DNA of 64,000 nt from Sesamum alatum (GCA_034509735.1 JACGWO010000005.1:14683264-14747263); one strand, 5' to 3'; shown: positions 22,457 to 34,422, counted from the first letter of the stretch. Numbers and translations are program-made. Notes: generated from the sequence alone by a model not told the origin.

Positions 22457-22769
22457 TCTCACTATAAGAAGATCAGCTAAAAGCGATGAAAAACTAGAAA
22501 CGAGAGTAAATTTGTTGGTGATCAGCAATGAATTTAGCAAGGAATAAAAATTTTTAAGATTTTGTAGTTTCAAAACTAACATTAGAAACAAAATATTTCG
22601 TTGCCAAAATTAGAAAGAAATTTTTATGTTGCAAAACCCGTAGCTAACTTTGGTAAAAAAAAATAAAATTTCTTGATAAAACTTTGGTTGCCAAACTCAT
22701 AGCACAATAAGAAAATGCATCATTTGTGACAAAATAATAAGTGACAAATTGTGACAACTTATTTCTTGT

Positions 22770-23275
22770 CCCTCAATTGGGCTCTGCCCTTCCCGGTCCC
22801 TTGCCGATGCCAGATTATCCTCTCGGTGTCGACTTGTCTTCTCTCTTCTTCAAATGCTTTTTCTTCTTCGCTTTCCCTTCCTAAGGTAGCTAGCGTGGTA
22901 TTCTCCTAGGTAGGTGGAGGCAATGAAATTCTTCTTTCTTTTTATGAACAACTCAGCTCCAATTCCTCTGAGAGATCCCCCTCTTTACCTTTTTGGCACC
23001 ATGGGGTTTACAGGAGATCCCAGAGGCTCGCTCGGAAAGGCTGCTATACCTTACCTTTTGACTTAACTCTACTTTAGAAGTCACTAGACTTACCGTAGTA
23101 GTCTATCTGGTTGCTCTTGTTGAAATCATTACTCTTCATTCTCCTGTGCTCTAGCAATTGGCTCCCTAGACCACTACCATGTACTTAGGTTAAAGAGCTA
23201 GCATAAGAAGTTCGTGGCTTATGTTAACAAAGCAACCAACGATGTCGGATTTCATTAGTCTATCAGCCTGACCTC
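22770..23275. other. higher-GC insert within outer CACTA, origin unknown
   Basis: About 500 bp of distinctly less AT-rich sequence without a long reading frame, between CACTA subterminal repeats. Its texture (long non-coding, balanced base composition) resembles plant mitochondrial intergenic DNA, but no mitochondrial gene is recognisable, so this is only an impression. Just before it, 22702-22765 looks like a decayed CACTA end (CACAATAAGAAAATG...TATTTCTTGT). Confidence 0.3.
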
Positions 23276-23439
23276 AACTTTCACTACAAGAAAATGTATT
23301 TTAGATAACAAAATAATTGTAACGAATCATCAACTTGTCACAAAAATTAGGTATCTGGTAACAAATTATAAAAATTGTTACAATAAAATTGAATTTTCGT
23401 AACAATCGTAATAATTCGTTACAATAAATGGACTGTCCT

Positions 23440-23815
23440 TACAAAAGATAAGTCGGTGAATCAAAGAGTCCTTTTTTCGAGCCCCCCCTTCCATTGATTT
23501 AGCTTTCAAAACCTTTATTCCCACAAAGCCACCCTCAACAGTAGATCCTGTTGATTCGGTTAAGGCGGAACAACCACCAATAGTTGCACCCGTTAAAGAC
23601 CAATCACCAGCAGCGAAGGCAGAGCCCATAACCATCAGAAAGCGAATCCACACCTCCAGCAAAAGACGATGTTTCAACTGAAACTCCTTCGAACTGAAAC
23701 CGCTAGCTCTAAAGTTCAACTTGTACCAGTAAGTTAGGATTCGATCTTTCCTTTCTTCAGGATAAATAGATTGATAGGCCAGTGTAGCCATTGGAGAACT
23801 AATTATTTGTAACAA
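23440..23815 (-). other. captured higher-GC segment in inner CACTA
   Basis: A 145-codon minus-strand frame (23815-23378) covers a segment with a different composition from the AT-rich flanks. It reads SLTGATIGGCSALTESTGST and VEGGFVGIKVLKAKSMEGG. I do not recognise a family, and the frame runs on into CACTA subterminal repeats at its end, so the reading frame itself may be fortuitous. It may be captured host or organelle DNA. Confidence 0.3.
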
Positions 23816-24009
23816 AAGAAAAAAAAATCGTTACGTAAAGTAAAACATGTCATGTATAAAAGTAATTGGGACAAAAATATTATTTTTCTTGTAACAATAT
23901 TTGAGTTGTCACAATAAGTTTAATTGGTAACAAAAAAGTTTGTTACAAGAAATTTAAAAAAATTAGAAAAATAAAATTTATTCTGGCGGTAAGACAAGGC
24001 GCCATTGTT

Positions 24010-25060
24010 CTTTTCTCTATTTTTTATATTTTATAAATAAATATATATTATATTATAATTTATCTTTTTTAGTTTTGAACTAGAGGTGGCATACGAATCG
24101 AGCCGGCTCGCGAGGCTCGATTTTGAGCTCGACTCGAGCTCAAAAATTATAATTTATTTTAAAAAATTTATATATTTAACTTAATATTCAATACTTTATC
24201 AATTTTATACTCAAAATTGACTATATAGTATAACTATTAATAAATATTACACATTTTATTTTGGATAATAATAAATTATGGTACTTTTATTTATATACTT
24301 AATCTTTATAAAAAAATAAACTTAATCAAAAACTTATTAATGATAATTAATATAAAATTAATGATAATAATAATGATGGTATTAATTTATTATTATTTTA
24401 TTATATATATAATATTATATAATGAGATCAAAAAGCATAATCAACAATTACGATATCTTAAAATCCGGGCATCCGATTCATACCAAATTTTAATATATAT
24501 ATATATATATATGTGTATAAGACTCTGTCCATTAGATCATATTAGACAGTATGATTTAAAATCACATGGTCGGATTCAATGATACACCATTTTGAATGAT
24601 TATTCTTATATCCCGAGTACGATATCTCAACATCCGTATACCCAATCAGTTTAAAACTTTATCAAATGTACTTTTCTGTAATTTGATCATATCTAACGGT
24701 TTGATCTGAATTTTGACAACCCGATTAATCCATGTTGTTCAACAATGTAAGATGATAGTTATATCAATGTAATACTAACATTTATGAATATAGAAATTTA
24801 TTACAGATTGTAAACATATTTCAGTCTCAACTATAAATTTATTTTTTTTTATGAATTTCAATTGCATTATTCCAGATAATTAGATACTTTTCTACAACAT
24901 TTAATTGTTCAGTATGCATTTTATTTTTTTAGTATATTTGACTAATTATATTACTACTAATTTTGATAATTCAATGTATATATATATATATATTATACTA
25001 TTATACCAATTATCAAAATATAATTTTATTAAAAATTATACCAATAATTAAAAAATATAC
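24010..25060. other. AT-rich filler of inner CACTA with small palindromic repeat
   Basis: Very AT-rich, with a TA microsatellite (about 24491-24512). At 24085-24140 there is a GC-rich inverted-repeat stretch (GAGCCGGCTCGCGAGGCTCG, then GAGCTCGACTCGAGCTC) of a type often seen in plant MITE fragments. From about 24425 to 24730 there are two similar sub-blocks with ACGATATCT, possibly another decayed MITE. No gene. Confidence 0.35.
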
Positions 25061-25069
25061 TTTTGTATT

Positions 25070-26174
25070 TCTTTTTCTCTCTCCTTCTTTCTCACTCATT
25101 TCTTCCCCCACTTTCATCGACAGTAAACTCACCAAGAACGTTTTGCCCAGATTTGACTCCTAAAACCCTAGCCCAAACCAACGATTGCAAGCTCCTCCAC
25201 CTACCAGTGGCAATGAGGATGGCGCTTGCTGTTGTGTCGGCCAAACAAGGAGCTCGAACAGGTTTGGTTTTATCAGTTGCTCGTTGCTCAATCTGCATTG
25301 GATTTTGTTGGAGTTGTTGATTTTGGTTTTAAATGCTAAATCCAAGTTAAAATGTTTCTTGATTCCAACATTGTATGGAGAGAAATATGTTGGTTGTATG
25401 TGTCCAACTAATTTGACCTCTGTTTGTGTAAGACTTGTCCATAGATTTACAAACATTACTGTCTCTACTATCTCTAATTCCTGATTTAATATGAATATGT
25501 TTTCTCTCATCTCATCTCATCTCATGTGTTTCAGATTTTGTTTCTTGTTTGAAATATTGGATGGAGTCCATCAATCTTGATTTTGTGTATCATTGTCAAT
25601 ACTTGTTTTCTTCTATTTGTTTTCTTACAAACAACTACACTACACACTGCTTCATTATTTATATTCCAAGAAAGTGGAGCGCAGAGTAAGAGTACAAAGC
25701 ACAAAAAAATTGAAAATGACAACAACAAAAACAAAGAAAAAAAAAACACTAAACCAAAATCAGGCATTTTTACTTCCTTTGTTAACAGCAAAAGGGCCTC
25801 ATTTTGCTGCTAACAGAGGCAGCAAACTGATGAGTCTGCAAATGATGAAGACGACACACTCATCCAATATTATGATGATGATAATGATGATGATGATGAT
25901 GTGCACAATCTCTAAAATGAAATTGAAGATGATTACTAGATTTTAGTTTCAATACGCATGATAAATTTTATTGTTTTCACATAATATAAATTGAAATAGT
26001 TGTAATTATTTTTTATGTAAGATGATTAATTATTTTTGGCATGAACGTAATTGTCTAATTTTATATTTGTACTTCGCAAATTTACTTTACTAATCGATAC
26101 TACACGTCATATTCTAATTTTTCTATATCTTTTCTCACTACTAATTTAGTATTAATATTTTTTTGTGCAGTGTA
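25070..26174 (+). other. possible 5' exons/UTR of the inner CACTA gene
   Basis: It starts with a TCTCTCTC-rich stretch and ACCCTAGCCC typical of plant 5' UTRs, then short open stretches (25185-25484, 25593-25946). The second ends in an ATGATGATG run. An acceptor-like TTTTTTGTGCAG ends at 26170, just before the ATG of the coiled-coil gene. No domain is recognised; exon boundaries are guesses. The stretch has four CTCAT tandem units near 25508-25525. Confidence 0.35.
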
Positions 26175-26668
26175 ATGCCACCTAAGGTACTACATCGGCC
26201 TATAACTAGGAAACTAAAAGTTGCATCCCAAGAAGAATCATCAGCAATTCTTGAACCAACATGCAATGACACCAACTTCATTAATTGATACTCGGTCTGA
26301 TTTTCCATCTCCACCTACATCTCCCCGCCCTTCACGACCTTCATCGTGTTCCCTACATGATCTTGTAGAGGATACACAAGGAATTGATAACGAAAGTCCA
26401 TTATCCTCAGAAGTGTACTAAGAGGTCCACATGTGAATCTTCCCAACTTGAGGTCCTTAAAGAAAAGCTGAGTACAAGAGAAGATGACCTGCAAAGTGCT
26501 ACTTCTTGCATTGAATCTCAAAAAGAACTCATTGCAAGTCAACAAGCACTAATTCAAGGTTACGAGGAACGTTGTAAAAAACAAGATGAAGAGATAGATG
26601 ATTTAAGAGAAGGTCAAAGGAAATTGAAGGAGATATTGTTGGCTAATATGCAACAAAACAATTCGTAA
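26175..26668 (+). pseudogene. coiled-coil protein of CACTA transposon, frameshifted
   Basis: The ATG at 26175 gives MPPKVLHRPITRKLKVASQE. After two frame changes it continues FPSPPTSPRPSRPSSCSLHD and then a C-terminal coiled coil from 26384: SSQLEVLKEKLSTREDDLQS, ELIASQQALIQGYEERCKKQ, DEEIDDLREGQRKLKEILL. A basic N-terminus, proline/serine linker and C-terminal coiled coil resemble the DNA-binding accessory proteins (Ptta/En/Spm type) encoded by plant CACTA elements; that assignment is inference from layout and location, not from a diagnostic motif. It is followed by a TAA at 26666 and AT-rich sequence. Confidence 0.55.
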
Positions 26669-27840
26669 AAACCTTGTAACTCTTCATATTTTATTTAGTT
26701 ATGATCTATCTTAGTGATATTTTTATTTTTGTTTTGTAAATGGTCTAGAATATACTTGTAAGTGAAATTGACAATGAAAACTTTGGTGGTATTTTTGGTA
26801 TTTTGTTTGGTGTTTTTGGTATATCAGTTATTGTTTCTTTTGGTCTAGAATATACGTGTTTTGACATTTTAGTTGTGATTTTTTATATTGTTTATTATTT
26901 CTTTCAATTTTTGGTTGGTGTTTTGGTATTTTTTTGGTATTTTGATTAGAACTTTTGTATATTAGGTATTGTATATATTTTGTTGTATTGATTTTTAAAT
27001 AGTTGAATTGTTTTATTGTCTTTTGTTTGAGCAGAAGATCTGCAGGTTTGAAGTTAGTGCTCAAAGTGTAAACAATGCAATATGACATTCCCAGGTCTCA
27101 CATGTATTTTGGTAGCTTTATTTCACTTGACGATAGCTATGTTTGAAAACAATTTACTTTATTTTGTATCCTTGGGGCTACTATGCTCGAAAATTTCTTA
27201 GGATATCTTTTGTTGCTTTTGTAGTGAGCGCATTAATGTTTTATATTAGACTTATGTATCGAAGTATTACTTAAACTATGTAGTCATTATGGGATTTATT
27301 TATGATAGGTTTACTTTCTTAATGATTATACGGACAAGTATTATTGTATTTTTGCAATTTTGGAAACAGGTTTATAAGAATTTTTTTATTGAAAATAAAT
27401 AACTATAAATTACTAATAGTAAGGAAACGAATTTCTCACAATATCGTTGGGTGACAAACTTGTTATTGTATATACATTTAAATATTATTCAATTTGAGTT
27501 TTAGTGACGATAGTTTTTTCTCATAATAGGTATTCGTAACGAAAATACTATTGTAAGTCATACTTTTAGTAACAAATCTTTTTTTTTTTTTTTTTGGAAC
27601 GATATCATAACCTCTTGTGAGGACACAATTGTTACTCGAACTATACAATTGTAAGGAATAAGCATTTATTACGAATACGTTTGTGATGACATACACAATT
27701 TCGTTACAAGAACTTTTAGTGACAGGGTTTCCAGTAGAAGCTTAGTAATGACACATTTTCGTTACCAAAAGTATTGGCAATGAAATCTGGACATATTGTA
27801 ACGAATAAGTTCCTTACGAGATGTAAAATTTCTTGTAGTG

Positions 27841-28240
27841 TTGCTTGTTTACTTCTGTTCCGTGTGTTTTTTCACGGTGTACTGATAGAGCAATTGTCGA
27901 GCTTATAGTTTTATTTTCTAATATTTGGTAGTTTTATAAATAATGTGATGGACAACGTGGAAAAGGGTTATGGATACTCTACTTTAGGAGAAATTGGATT
28001 GACGCTTTCAATAAGCATTCATCTTGTGATTATGTTCTTTTCTTTCTTTTTCCTTTATACCCCTTCTTTTTCTAGCTTTGTGTAGTTTTGCTCATCAATC
28101 ATTCTTATTATATGTTAAGTATTCTTGGATCTTTAATTCTGAAAATTTGCCCCTTGGAATGAGTACTTGATCTGGAACTGAAACAATTATAGTTGGGATT
28201 TTTTTTCTTGTATAGAAAAACAGAACTAAGATTCAAATAC
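27841..28240 (+). other. outer CACTA internal sequence, no supported gene
   Basis: About 400 bp between the inner CACTA end and a MITE. A short open stretch near 27940-28030 (NVMDNVEKGYGYSTLGEIGL) might be a captured exon, but nothing supports a family. Confidence 0.3.
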
Positions 28241-28243
28241 TAA

Positions 28244-29083
28244 GGATATGATTAGTATGAAGGAATGGGTTAGGAATGGAATGAACATTCCTAACATCAT
28301 TCCCAACTCATGTTTGGTATAACTTAGGAATAACATACCCGTTCCCTTGAGAATGCCCATTTCCATAAGTATGGGATTAGGCATTCCCCATTTACCCATG
28401 ATTTTAGCTATTCCCAATAGATTGAGAATAGATTATTTTTTTTTATATTGCTAAAATAACTTTTAACAAAATTATAAGTGCAAGATTTATAATCACATAA
28501 TTATATATTATTTTATATATATTAAATAAAATGATATCAATATAAAATATTTAAATATATGTTACCAAAATATATAATATAAAATACTTAAACTTGTAAA
28601 TATTTTTTTTAAATATAATCTAAAGTTATTAACATCTTTATATGCATTTTACCAAATATTACTATAAGTATAATGTATTGTATAAAATATTGTATAATAG
28701 CATATACACCATATTGTTGTATTCTATATTTTCTATATGTATGTTAAAGTATGTAAACAATAAGTATTTATTGAAAAAAATTAATATATAAAAACATCCA
28801 ACAATGTATACTATAAATTCATAATTAATTTAATATTTCAAAATAATAATTCTTATGTCATTAATGAGACGTTGCTTAGTCATTTTTTTTCATTTTAATT
28901 TTTATGTTTCATTAATTAAAAAATATATAAATGAGTAACTTGGAAAGTTTTGATTCAATTCCCTTTTTCATTCCTTTGGTATACCAAACATAGGAGTGAT
29001 GTACCAAAATTATTCTATTCCCACTTTTATTCCATTCCTAGATTTATTCTCCCTAAATCCATTCCTACATACCAATCACCCCC
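28244..29083. mobile_element. Harbinger-like MITE with TAA target duplication
   Basis: The left end GGATATGATTAGTATGAAGG and the right end, read inward from the complement, GGGGGTGATTGGTATGTAGG form an imperfect terminal inverted repeat. Both ends carry GGAATGG repeats. TAA flanks both sides (28241-28243, 29084-29086), the three-base target type of PIF/Harbinger elements. The interior is AT-rich and non-coding. Confidence 0.75.
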
Positions 29084-29086
29084 TAA

Positions 29087-32086
29087 GTGCAACAGAATAG
29101 GTAACTTGAGAGTTGTTAAGTGTTTTCTGGAAAGAGTGGATTTATTAGGTCATCTTGATTTTTATGTTCCTGATTACTCTTTTTTTTTTTTTTTTTTGGT
29201 GTTCAGGAAGAAATTGAAGGGTTGAAAGAACCACTCCTAGAGGTGTACAAAGGTGATACTTCTATTTCTCCAGACAATTCTAGTACCAATGAGGGTACAA
29301 GATATAGTGAAGTTGGAATTGCAGCAGAACATGCTAGCTTGTATGAAAATAATGGTTGGTATTCTTTGTATGCATTTTATTTAAAAATTATATGTTGCTT
29401 GTGTATGGTGGATTGAAGTTACATTTTCATCTGTTTGCATGTCAAGTTCAGCAACTAGGCATCACAAAGATGAAGGTGGCCAAGAAAGACCAGAATAGGG
29501 TGAGTTGCCAGCATTAGGGAAGAAGGTATGATATCCTTCTCAATATATCTGACTTCAGTTTCTTGAGTTTCCTTTTCCTATTTTTCTTCACCCTATGATT
29601 GTGTCATACTTTCACCTACTACATATGGTGGTGTGTGTGATAGGTTCTAGGGAATAGATGTGTTTATGTTGATCCCACCTACAGAAAACTACGAGCTTTG
29701 AGTGAGTGATGTAATGAGACTGGCTGACCTTTGATTAGGTTACAGTTAATCATCACTAATTTGAAACGAGTGCTGAGATATGTAATCACTGTTGAACATA
29801 GCATGTGCATAAAAATCTGTCTGAGCTTTGGCTCTGAGGAATGTTCTCACATTTTTTCTTTTGGTATAGTCAAAATACAGAGAAAATTATGATTTAATGC
29901 TCATTCAGTCTCACAATATGGTGTCATGTCCTTTTCCAATGCCTATAATCAGGTGTGAGGAGGATCTGATGCAGGTTCTGGGAGAATTACAAGTAGTACT
30001 TTACTAGGAAATAGGGGGAGTCTGTGAGATTTTCTACACAAGTAAAGACATTTTTGTTGCCGGGTTGCTAGAGAAGTGGCTCTATTCTATTGGCATGGCC
30101 TAAATGTTTTCTGGTTATTTCTATTGAAAATTCCCTGTACTGGTATAAAGTACTAATAATTCTATATTGTAACTTTTCCATTATTTTCCTAGTTCTCTTG
30201 TATGGTTATATGAAGTGTTATACCAATTCGCATGCTCAAGGATATGCTATAAAATACTAATAACCCTTGCAGGTTTGCATATCTTTTTCTGGTTCTCTGA
30301 AGTGCGATATCATATTAGGTGGTGCATACTGCATCTATTTATACGCACGAGTTGCCGAGAGTTCGAGGATCATACTAAAGCTGTTTTTTTATTTGGTTTC
30401 ATCTGCACTTTCAACTCAATTTTCATCTTGCTTTACTTAACCTCTTCTTGGCTGGGTGATTCTACATATAGACTTATCTCAAATAAGATAATAAGCTTAT
30501 CTTTCTATTATCATCTTCTATTTTCCAATCATTTCTCCCCATCCTATTAATTCTTTTCTTCTAGTTTACTAAAGAAAGAGTCCTACATAAAAAGGGTCTA
30601 ACATGATCAAGTTTTGCACACCAGGTTATGGAGGAAATTGGATGAGAAGGTACAACCGTACAAGTGATAAAAGACCAAATGATTAGGGACAAAACATACT
30701 TAAGTTTCACAGCGTGAAATAGTACTCATTTTGTGAAGGAGTTGAAATTTCGAATAGAAGAGGTTGAACGGGCCATAAGTCACTACACCAAAGATTTTCG
30801 TTTATCTAGGAGGTATGTCATTTGCCTGATGATATTCTTTATTCTTTACGTTTTAGCAGTGTCAAGAATCAAATTAGTAATTTGATCTGATCATGTAAAT
30901 CAATGGCAAATGTCAGTTAACATTCTTTGTTTTCAATTTGTTGATGGTGCTGCTAAATTCTGTTCAACAACTTGATATTCAAGCTCCAAATTTTGTTTTT
31001 AATTTTGTGCTACTACAATTTCTATGAGACATAACTATAGGTTTCTGTTTATTTAAAGAATCCATTCTTTGTCTCTTAAGAAGTGGAATAATTAATATGG
31101 GATTGATTGAAGTTTGATTCCCTTGAGTAATAAAAGCTCTGAGTATTAATCGTAGGATTATCTTGTTACGTTTGCTTTTTGCTTCTTTTCGGTTTATATT
31201 AGTTTTTTTGGGTTCCAGGATCTTTATTGGCAATTATTTCGGCAGTTATTAATCATATATTGAATTGCTTTTGGGATCTCAAATCAACTTATTTGTGAGT
31301 TGAATAATTTTCTTATTTTTCTTGATGTTTGTTTAGTTTAATCTTGATTATTTTCTTTCTTTTAGTTTCCAGGCAATATTGTTTATTGTTGCTCAAATCA
31401 TGCTCAGCCAGCCATATAGTAGTACTTCTTACCCACAAGTGAAAACTGTAATTCAATAATACGCGATTAGGGCATTTCATATAAGGATATGTGTGCTTTC
31501 AGAAATGTAGAGGTATTAATTTATGTGATCATGTAGTTGTGCTCACTGTTGCTTTAAGATTTTTACACATTACATATTATTGGGCTTGTCATTGTTGTGA
31601 TAACTTGCTTAGTATTACCTTCTGAGAGATATATTGGATCTTCACTGATGTATTTCATGCTTAATCACATAGAGAAGGCTATTTCATTTTTTATTTGGTG
31701 TTCTTGTTAACCGATTTGGTGCTACAGATCTTTTAAGAGAGTTGTCTTTTGTTTGGAATTCTTAGTCGGTCAAGTTGTATGTCCGTTATATTGATGAGAT
31801 ATTTCCCTGACATGGGAATTGTTTGGTTTTCTATCTTTGGATACTATGTTCAGATACACTACAGTGGTTGTTTTGTTTTGTTTCTATATTAACATGCTTG
31901 GCTTATTCTCAAATAGCTATATTTCTCATTCAATATCATCAAGGAAGATGGAGTCATCTAGTTGTTGCTCCTTGTTAGATACACTGCAAATTCTTGTTAT
32001 TGGTATTCCTTATGGTATTTTAATCAGTTTCATATTAATTGTTTTAATATAATGTGTTCGATTTGTTGTTACTATTATTATTATTA
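29087..32086 (+). other. outer CACTA interior with possible captured exons
   Basis: About 3 kb. The best coding-looking stretch is 29205-29360, reading EEIEGLKEPLLEVYKGDTSI and SEVGIAAEHASLYENNGW after an acceptor-like GTGTTCAG and before a donor-like GGTTGGT. A further piece follows near 29448-29500 (ITKMKVAKKDQNR). These resemble scattered exons of a host gene captured by the transposon, but I do not recognise the gene. From 29520 to 32086 there are only short frames in T-rich sequence (30215-30550, 31819-32052) with hydrophobic translations and no motif. Confidence 0.35.
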
Positions 32087-32342
32087 GGTAAATTACATTG
32101 ACACCCCCTGAGGTTAGGCCCAATTACACAAACACCCTTGTCTTTTGCAAAATTACAGCTATACCCCCTGAGGGGTATCAGTGTAATATATTTCAGGGGG
32201 TATTAGTTTAAACTTTGCCTTTGAATAGGGGGTGTAGTTGTTATACAACTATAACCTCAGGGGGTGTAACTATAATTTTGCAAAAAACAGGGGGTGTTTG
32301 TGTGTTTTGGTCTAACCTCAAGGGGTGTCACTGTAATTTACC
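32087..32342. mobile_element. foldback MITE (about 90-bp inverted repeats)
   Basis: GGTAAATTACATTGACACCC at the left matches GGTAAATTACAGTGACACCC read from the right end, and the similarity continues inward for roughly 90 bp (CCTGAGGTTAGGCC against CTTGAGGTTAGACC). The whole unit folds back on itself. Flanks do not give a clear TSD. Confidence 0.7.
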
Positions 32343-32822
32343 TTTATAATTATTACAATTATTTTTGGAATTGATCAATCAATTAAAATTTAAAATAATT
32401 AAATTTGATATTTTACAAAAATTAAAATTATTTTTTAGTAACGAAATTAGAAACAAAAAAATATGTTGATGATTAATTGAAATTAAATTTTCTAATTAAT
32501 ATTATCAACGAAAATGTATGTTGCTGAATAATTAAATATTTTTAATAATAATTAGATATTGTTAATATCATCAATATTGAAGTAACAAAATTAGCAACGA
32601 ATTTATTCCTTGCTATGAATAGGCCGAATGCCTTGCTGATTAGCAAGGAATATTTTCCCTAGTAAAATTGTAGCAAGACCAGTAACGAACATATTTGGTG
32701 CTAAAATTGGCGTCGAGCTAATTAGCAAGTAAATATTTTTCTTGCTAAATTTGTTGCTAATACAAATTAGCGACGAATTTAATTAATTTGCAAGGAATAC
32801 ACGTTGTTGCTATTAGGGTTTT
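32343..32822. repeat. right subterminal repeat region of outer CACTA
   Basis: AT-rich stretch with many repeats of AGTAACGAAATTAG-, TTAGCAAGGAAT- and GTTGCTAAT-type motifs in both orientations. These are the kind of subterminal sites bound by CACTA accessory proteins. No gene. Confidence 0.55.
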
Positions 32823-32836
32823 TTCTTGTAGTGTCT

Positions 32837-33070
32837 CCTAACTTGGCTGCCAACTGTGAAGTTAGTTAGGGTGGTTAGCTTCAATTTTGGCGCCGGCTTA
32901 TATTTAAACTCTTTTACTATGCATTTTCTATCAATATAGAAAATCTTATTACACAATTACTCTTCCACTGGATTCAATTTTATTGCATATTATCCTTCCA
33001 AATTTAATACATTGTACCATAGCAAAAGTGTCCAGGAAGATGGGATTCACACATTAGAGTTCTAGCAATC
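32837..33070 (-). pseudogene. old copia integrase, C-terminal part (minus strand)
   Basis: From the MITE's TSD at 33070 downward the minus strand reads ARTLMCESHLPGHFCYGTM, matching the copia stretch after the integrase core (ARxLxxxSHLPxxFW). It then decays toward 32940. It directly adjoins the right flank of the outer CACTA element, whose left flank holds the matching reverse-transcriptase remnant. Confidence 0.6.
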
Positions 33071-33526
33071 GGATTAAATGCATTTTTGGTTCCATAACTT
33101 AGGTCATTTGGCGTTTTCGTCCTTTAACTTTCTAAGGTAGCATTTTGGTCCCGCATCTTTTTAATCTTCACAATTTCAGTCCTTTTGTTCACTGGAGTTC
33201 ACATTCACTAAAGAGAAGGGTGAACTCCGGTGAAATAAGGACTGAAATCGCGAAAATTAAAAAGATGCAGGACCAAAATGCTACTCTAAAAAGTTAAAGG
33301 ACAAAAATGCTGACAGAAATGGGCCAATAAGAACAAAAGCCCCAATTTTAAAATGTCATGTGAGAGGCATATGCATTTTTCAGGCAAGAAGGGTGAACTC
33401 CGACAAAAACAAAAGACTAAAATCATGAAAATAAAAAAGATACAGGACCAAAAATGCTACCCTAGAAAGTTAAGGGACAAAAATGCCAAATGACCTAAGT
33501 TACCAGACAAAAGATGCATTTAAGCC
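33071..33526. mobile_element. Mutator-like foldback MITE with 10-bp target duplication
   Basis: The left end GGATTAAATGCATTTTTGG and the right end (complement) GGCTTAAATGCATCTTTTG form long imperfect inverted repeats, with ACTTAGGTCATTTGGC and GTAGCATTTTGGTCC present in both arms. TCTAGCAATC occurs exactly on both sides (33061-33070, 33527-33536). A 9-10-bp duplication is the hallmark of Mutator-like elements. A second, partly duplicated inner copy of the GAAGGGTGAACTCCG motif (33207 and 33389) indicates internal rearrangement. Confidence 0.82.
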
Positions 33527-33536
33527 TCTAGCAATC

Positions 33537-34422
33537 TATAACAAATGTTTGTGCTTTCTCTCTACCACACTATTTTGTTGAGTTGTGTGATGTAGGGTTT
33601 TAGATGGAGGATACCTTGTTTTGACATGAATGATTGACATAATCCATTGTCGAATCTTATAGTTTTAATTTTGATACTGATGGAGAAAATAAATCGCTCC
33701 AAATAAGACAAGCGAGATGTCCCATATAGGAAAGGTCGAAGTCAAACTTACCAAATTGGTGTGATGTGATAAATTACTGAAATAGCCCTAGTAAACAAAT
33801 TGCAACCATGTAATAAGAGTAGGTAAGGAACAAAACAGTACTTTACCCTTACCTACCCTAAATAGACAAATTCCTACTAGTTTAAAATACCCCTCCCCAT
33901 TCTCTAATTTGAGAAGTAAGTGAAATTATTATAGCGACTCTAGTGTAAGCATGTTGAATCACACCCCTGCAGTACAAATATAATTGATCACACTTTCTTT
34001 CGATATCAGATACTGAATTGTGTATTAATCATTTTGTGTAAGGAAATCAGTAAGGTCACATTTGGAACTCAAGTTGCAAAAGAAATATCCATGTGACTCT
34101 CTTGACGTAATCAACAATTCTTAGGATACAGTGGCATCCCGAAATACAGGGTTGTTTGTATGGTCTCCAAATAGATCAAATCAAATGGTCCAAAGAAACA
34201 AATTCTTAATGAAAAAGGGAGTCTTTGTTGTTTTTGCCAGTGGATAAACCACACAAACATCGATATTACTATTTGTTTTTTGAATGTATTACAGGGATGT
34301 GTTTGAGTACATGAAAAGATGCATGTCCCAATCTTCTATGCCAAAGGTTTTCTCTATACAATTCAGTTGATAAAACATGCCATCTCGGATTTATTTGTAA
34401 CATAATGTTTAAGTACTTCACA
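33537..34422 (-). pseudogene. old copia pre-integrase and integrase (minus strand)
   Basis: From 34422 downward the minus strand reads WHVLSTELYRENLWHRRLGH then ASFHVLKHIP, the GAG_pre-integrase zinc region. After a frame change come CVVYPLAKTTKTPFFI and the integrase stretch FDLIYLET, and near the end IKTIRFDNG (second catalytic Asp region, RxDNG) and TQLNKIV-RES (decayed QQNGVVERxH). Many stops; long dead. It is of a different copia lineage from the young elements (HRRLGHAS/PLAK motifs). Confidence 0.75.

Larger units (their letters stand above)
23282..27840. mobile_element. inner CACTA transposon (about 4.6 kb) nested in the outer one
   Basis: The ends are CACTACAAGAAAATG (23282) and AAATTTCTTGTAGTG (to 27840). 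Both ends carry repeated GTAACGAAT / CGTTACAA / GTGACAA subterminal motifs in inverted orientation (23320-23430 and 27420-27830), distinct from those of the outer element. The TSD is imperfect (TTT against TTG). It has no transposase domain; only a degenerate coiled-coil gene remains (26175-26668), so it is non-autonomous. Confidence 0.8.
22460..32833. mobile_element. outer CACTA (En/Spm-type) transposon, about 10.4 kb
   Basis: The left end is CACTATAAGAA (22460-22470), the right end TTCTTGTAGTG (32823-32833), and the three-base TSD TCT flanks it (22457-22459, 32834-32836). Subterminal repeats match in inverted orientation: AGCAATGAATTTAGCAAGG near 22525 against AGCAACAAATTTAGCAAG read from the right near 32750. 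No TNP2-type transposase domain was recognised, so it is non-autonomous or gutted. Its inside holds a second CACTA element, MITEs and stretches of possible captured gene sequence. Confidence 0.8.

Noticed and set aside
23282..23284. Perfect target duplication for the inner CACTA element
   Set aside because: Flanks are TTT and TTG, so a duplication cannot be claimed; the element call rests on terminal and subterminal repeats.
30215..30550. Possible membrane-protein gene (hydrophobic 111-codon frame)
   Set aside because: T-rich sequence yields hydrophobic translations by chance; no motif, no start context, no partner exon.
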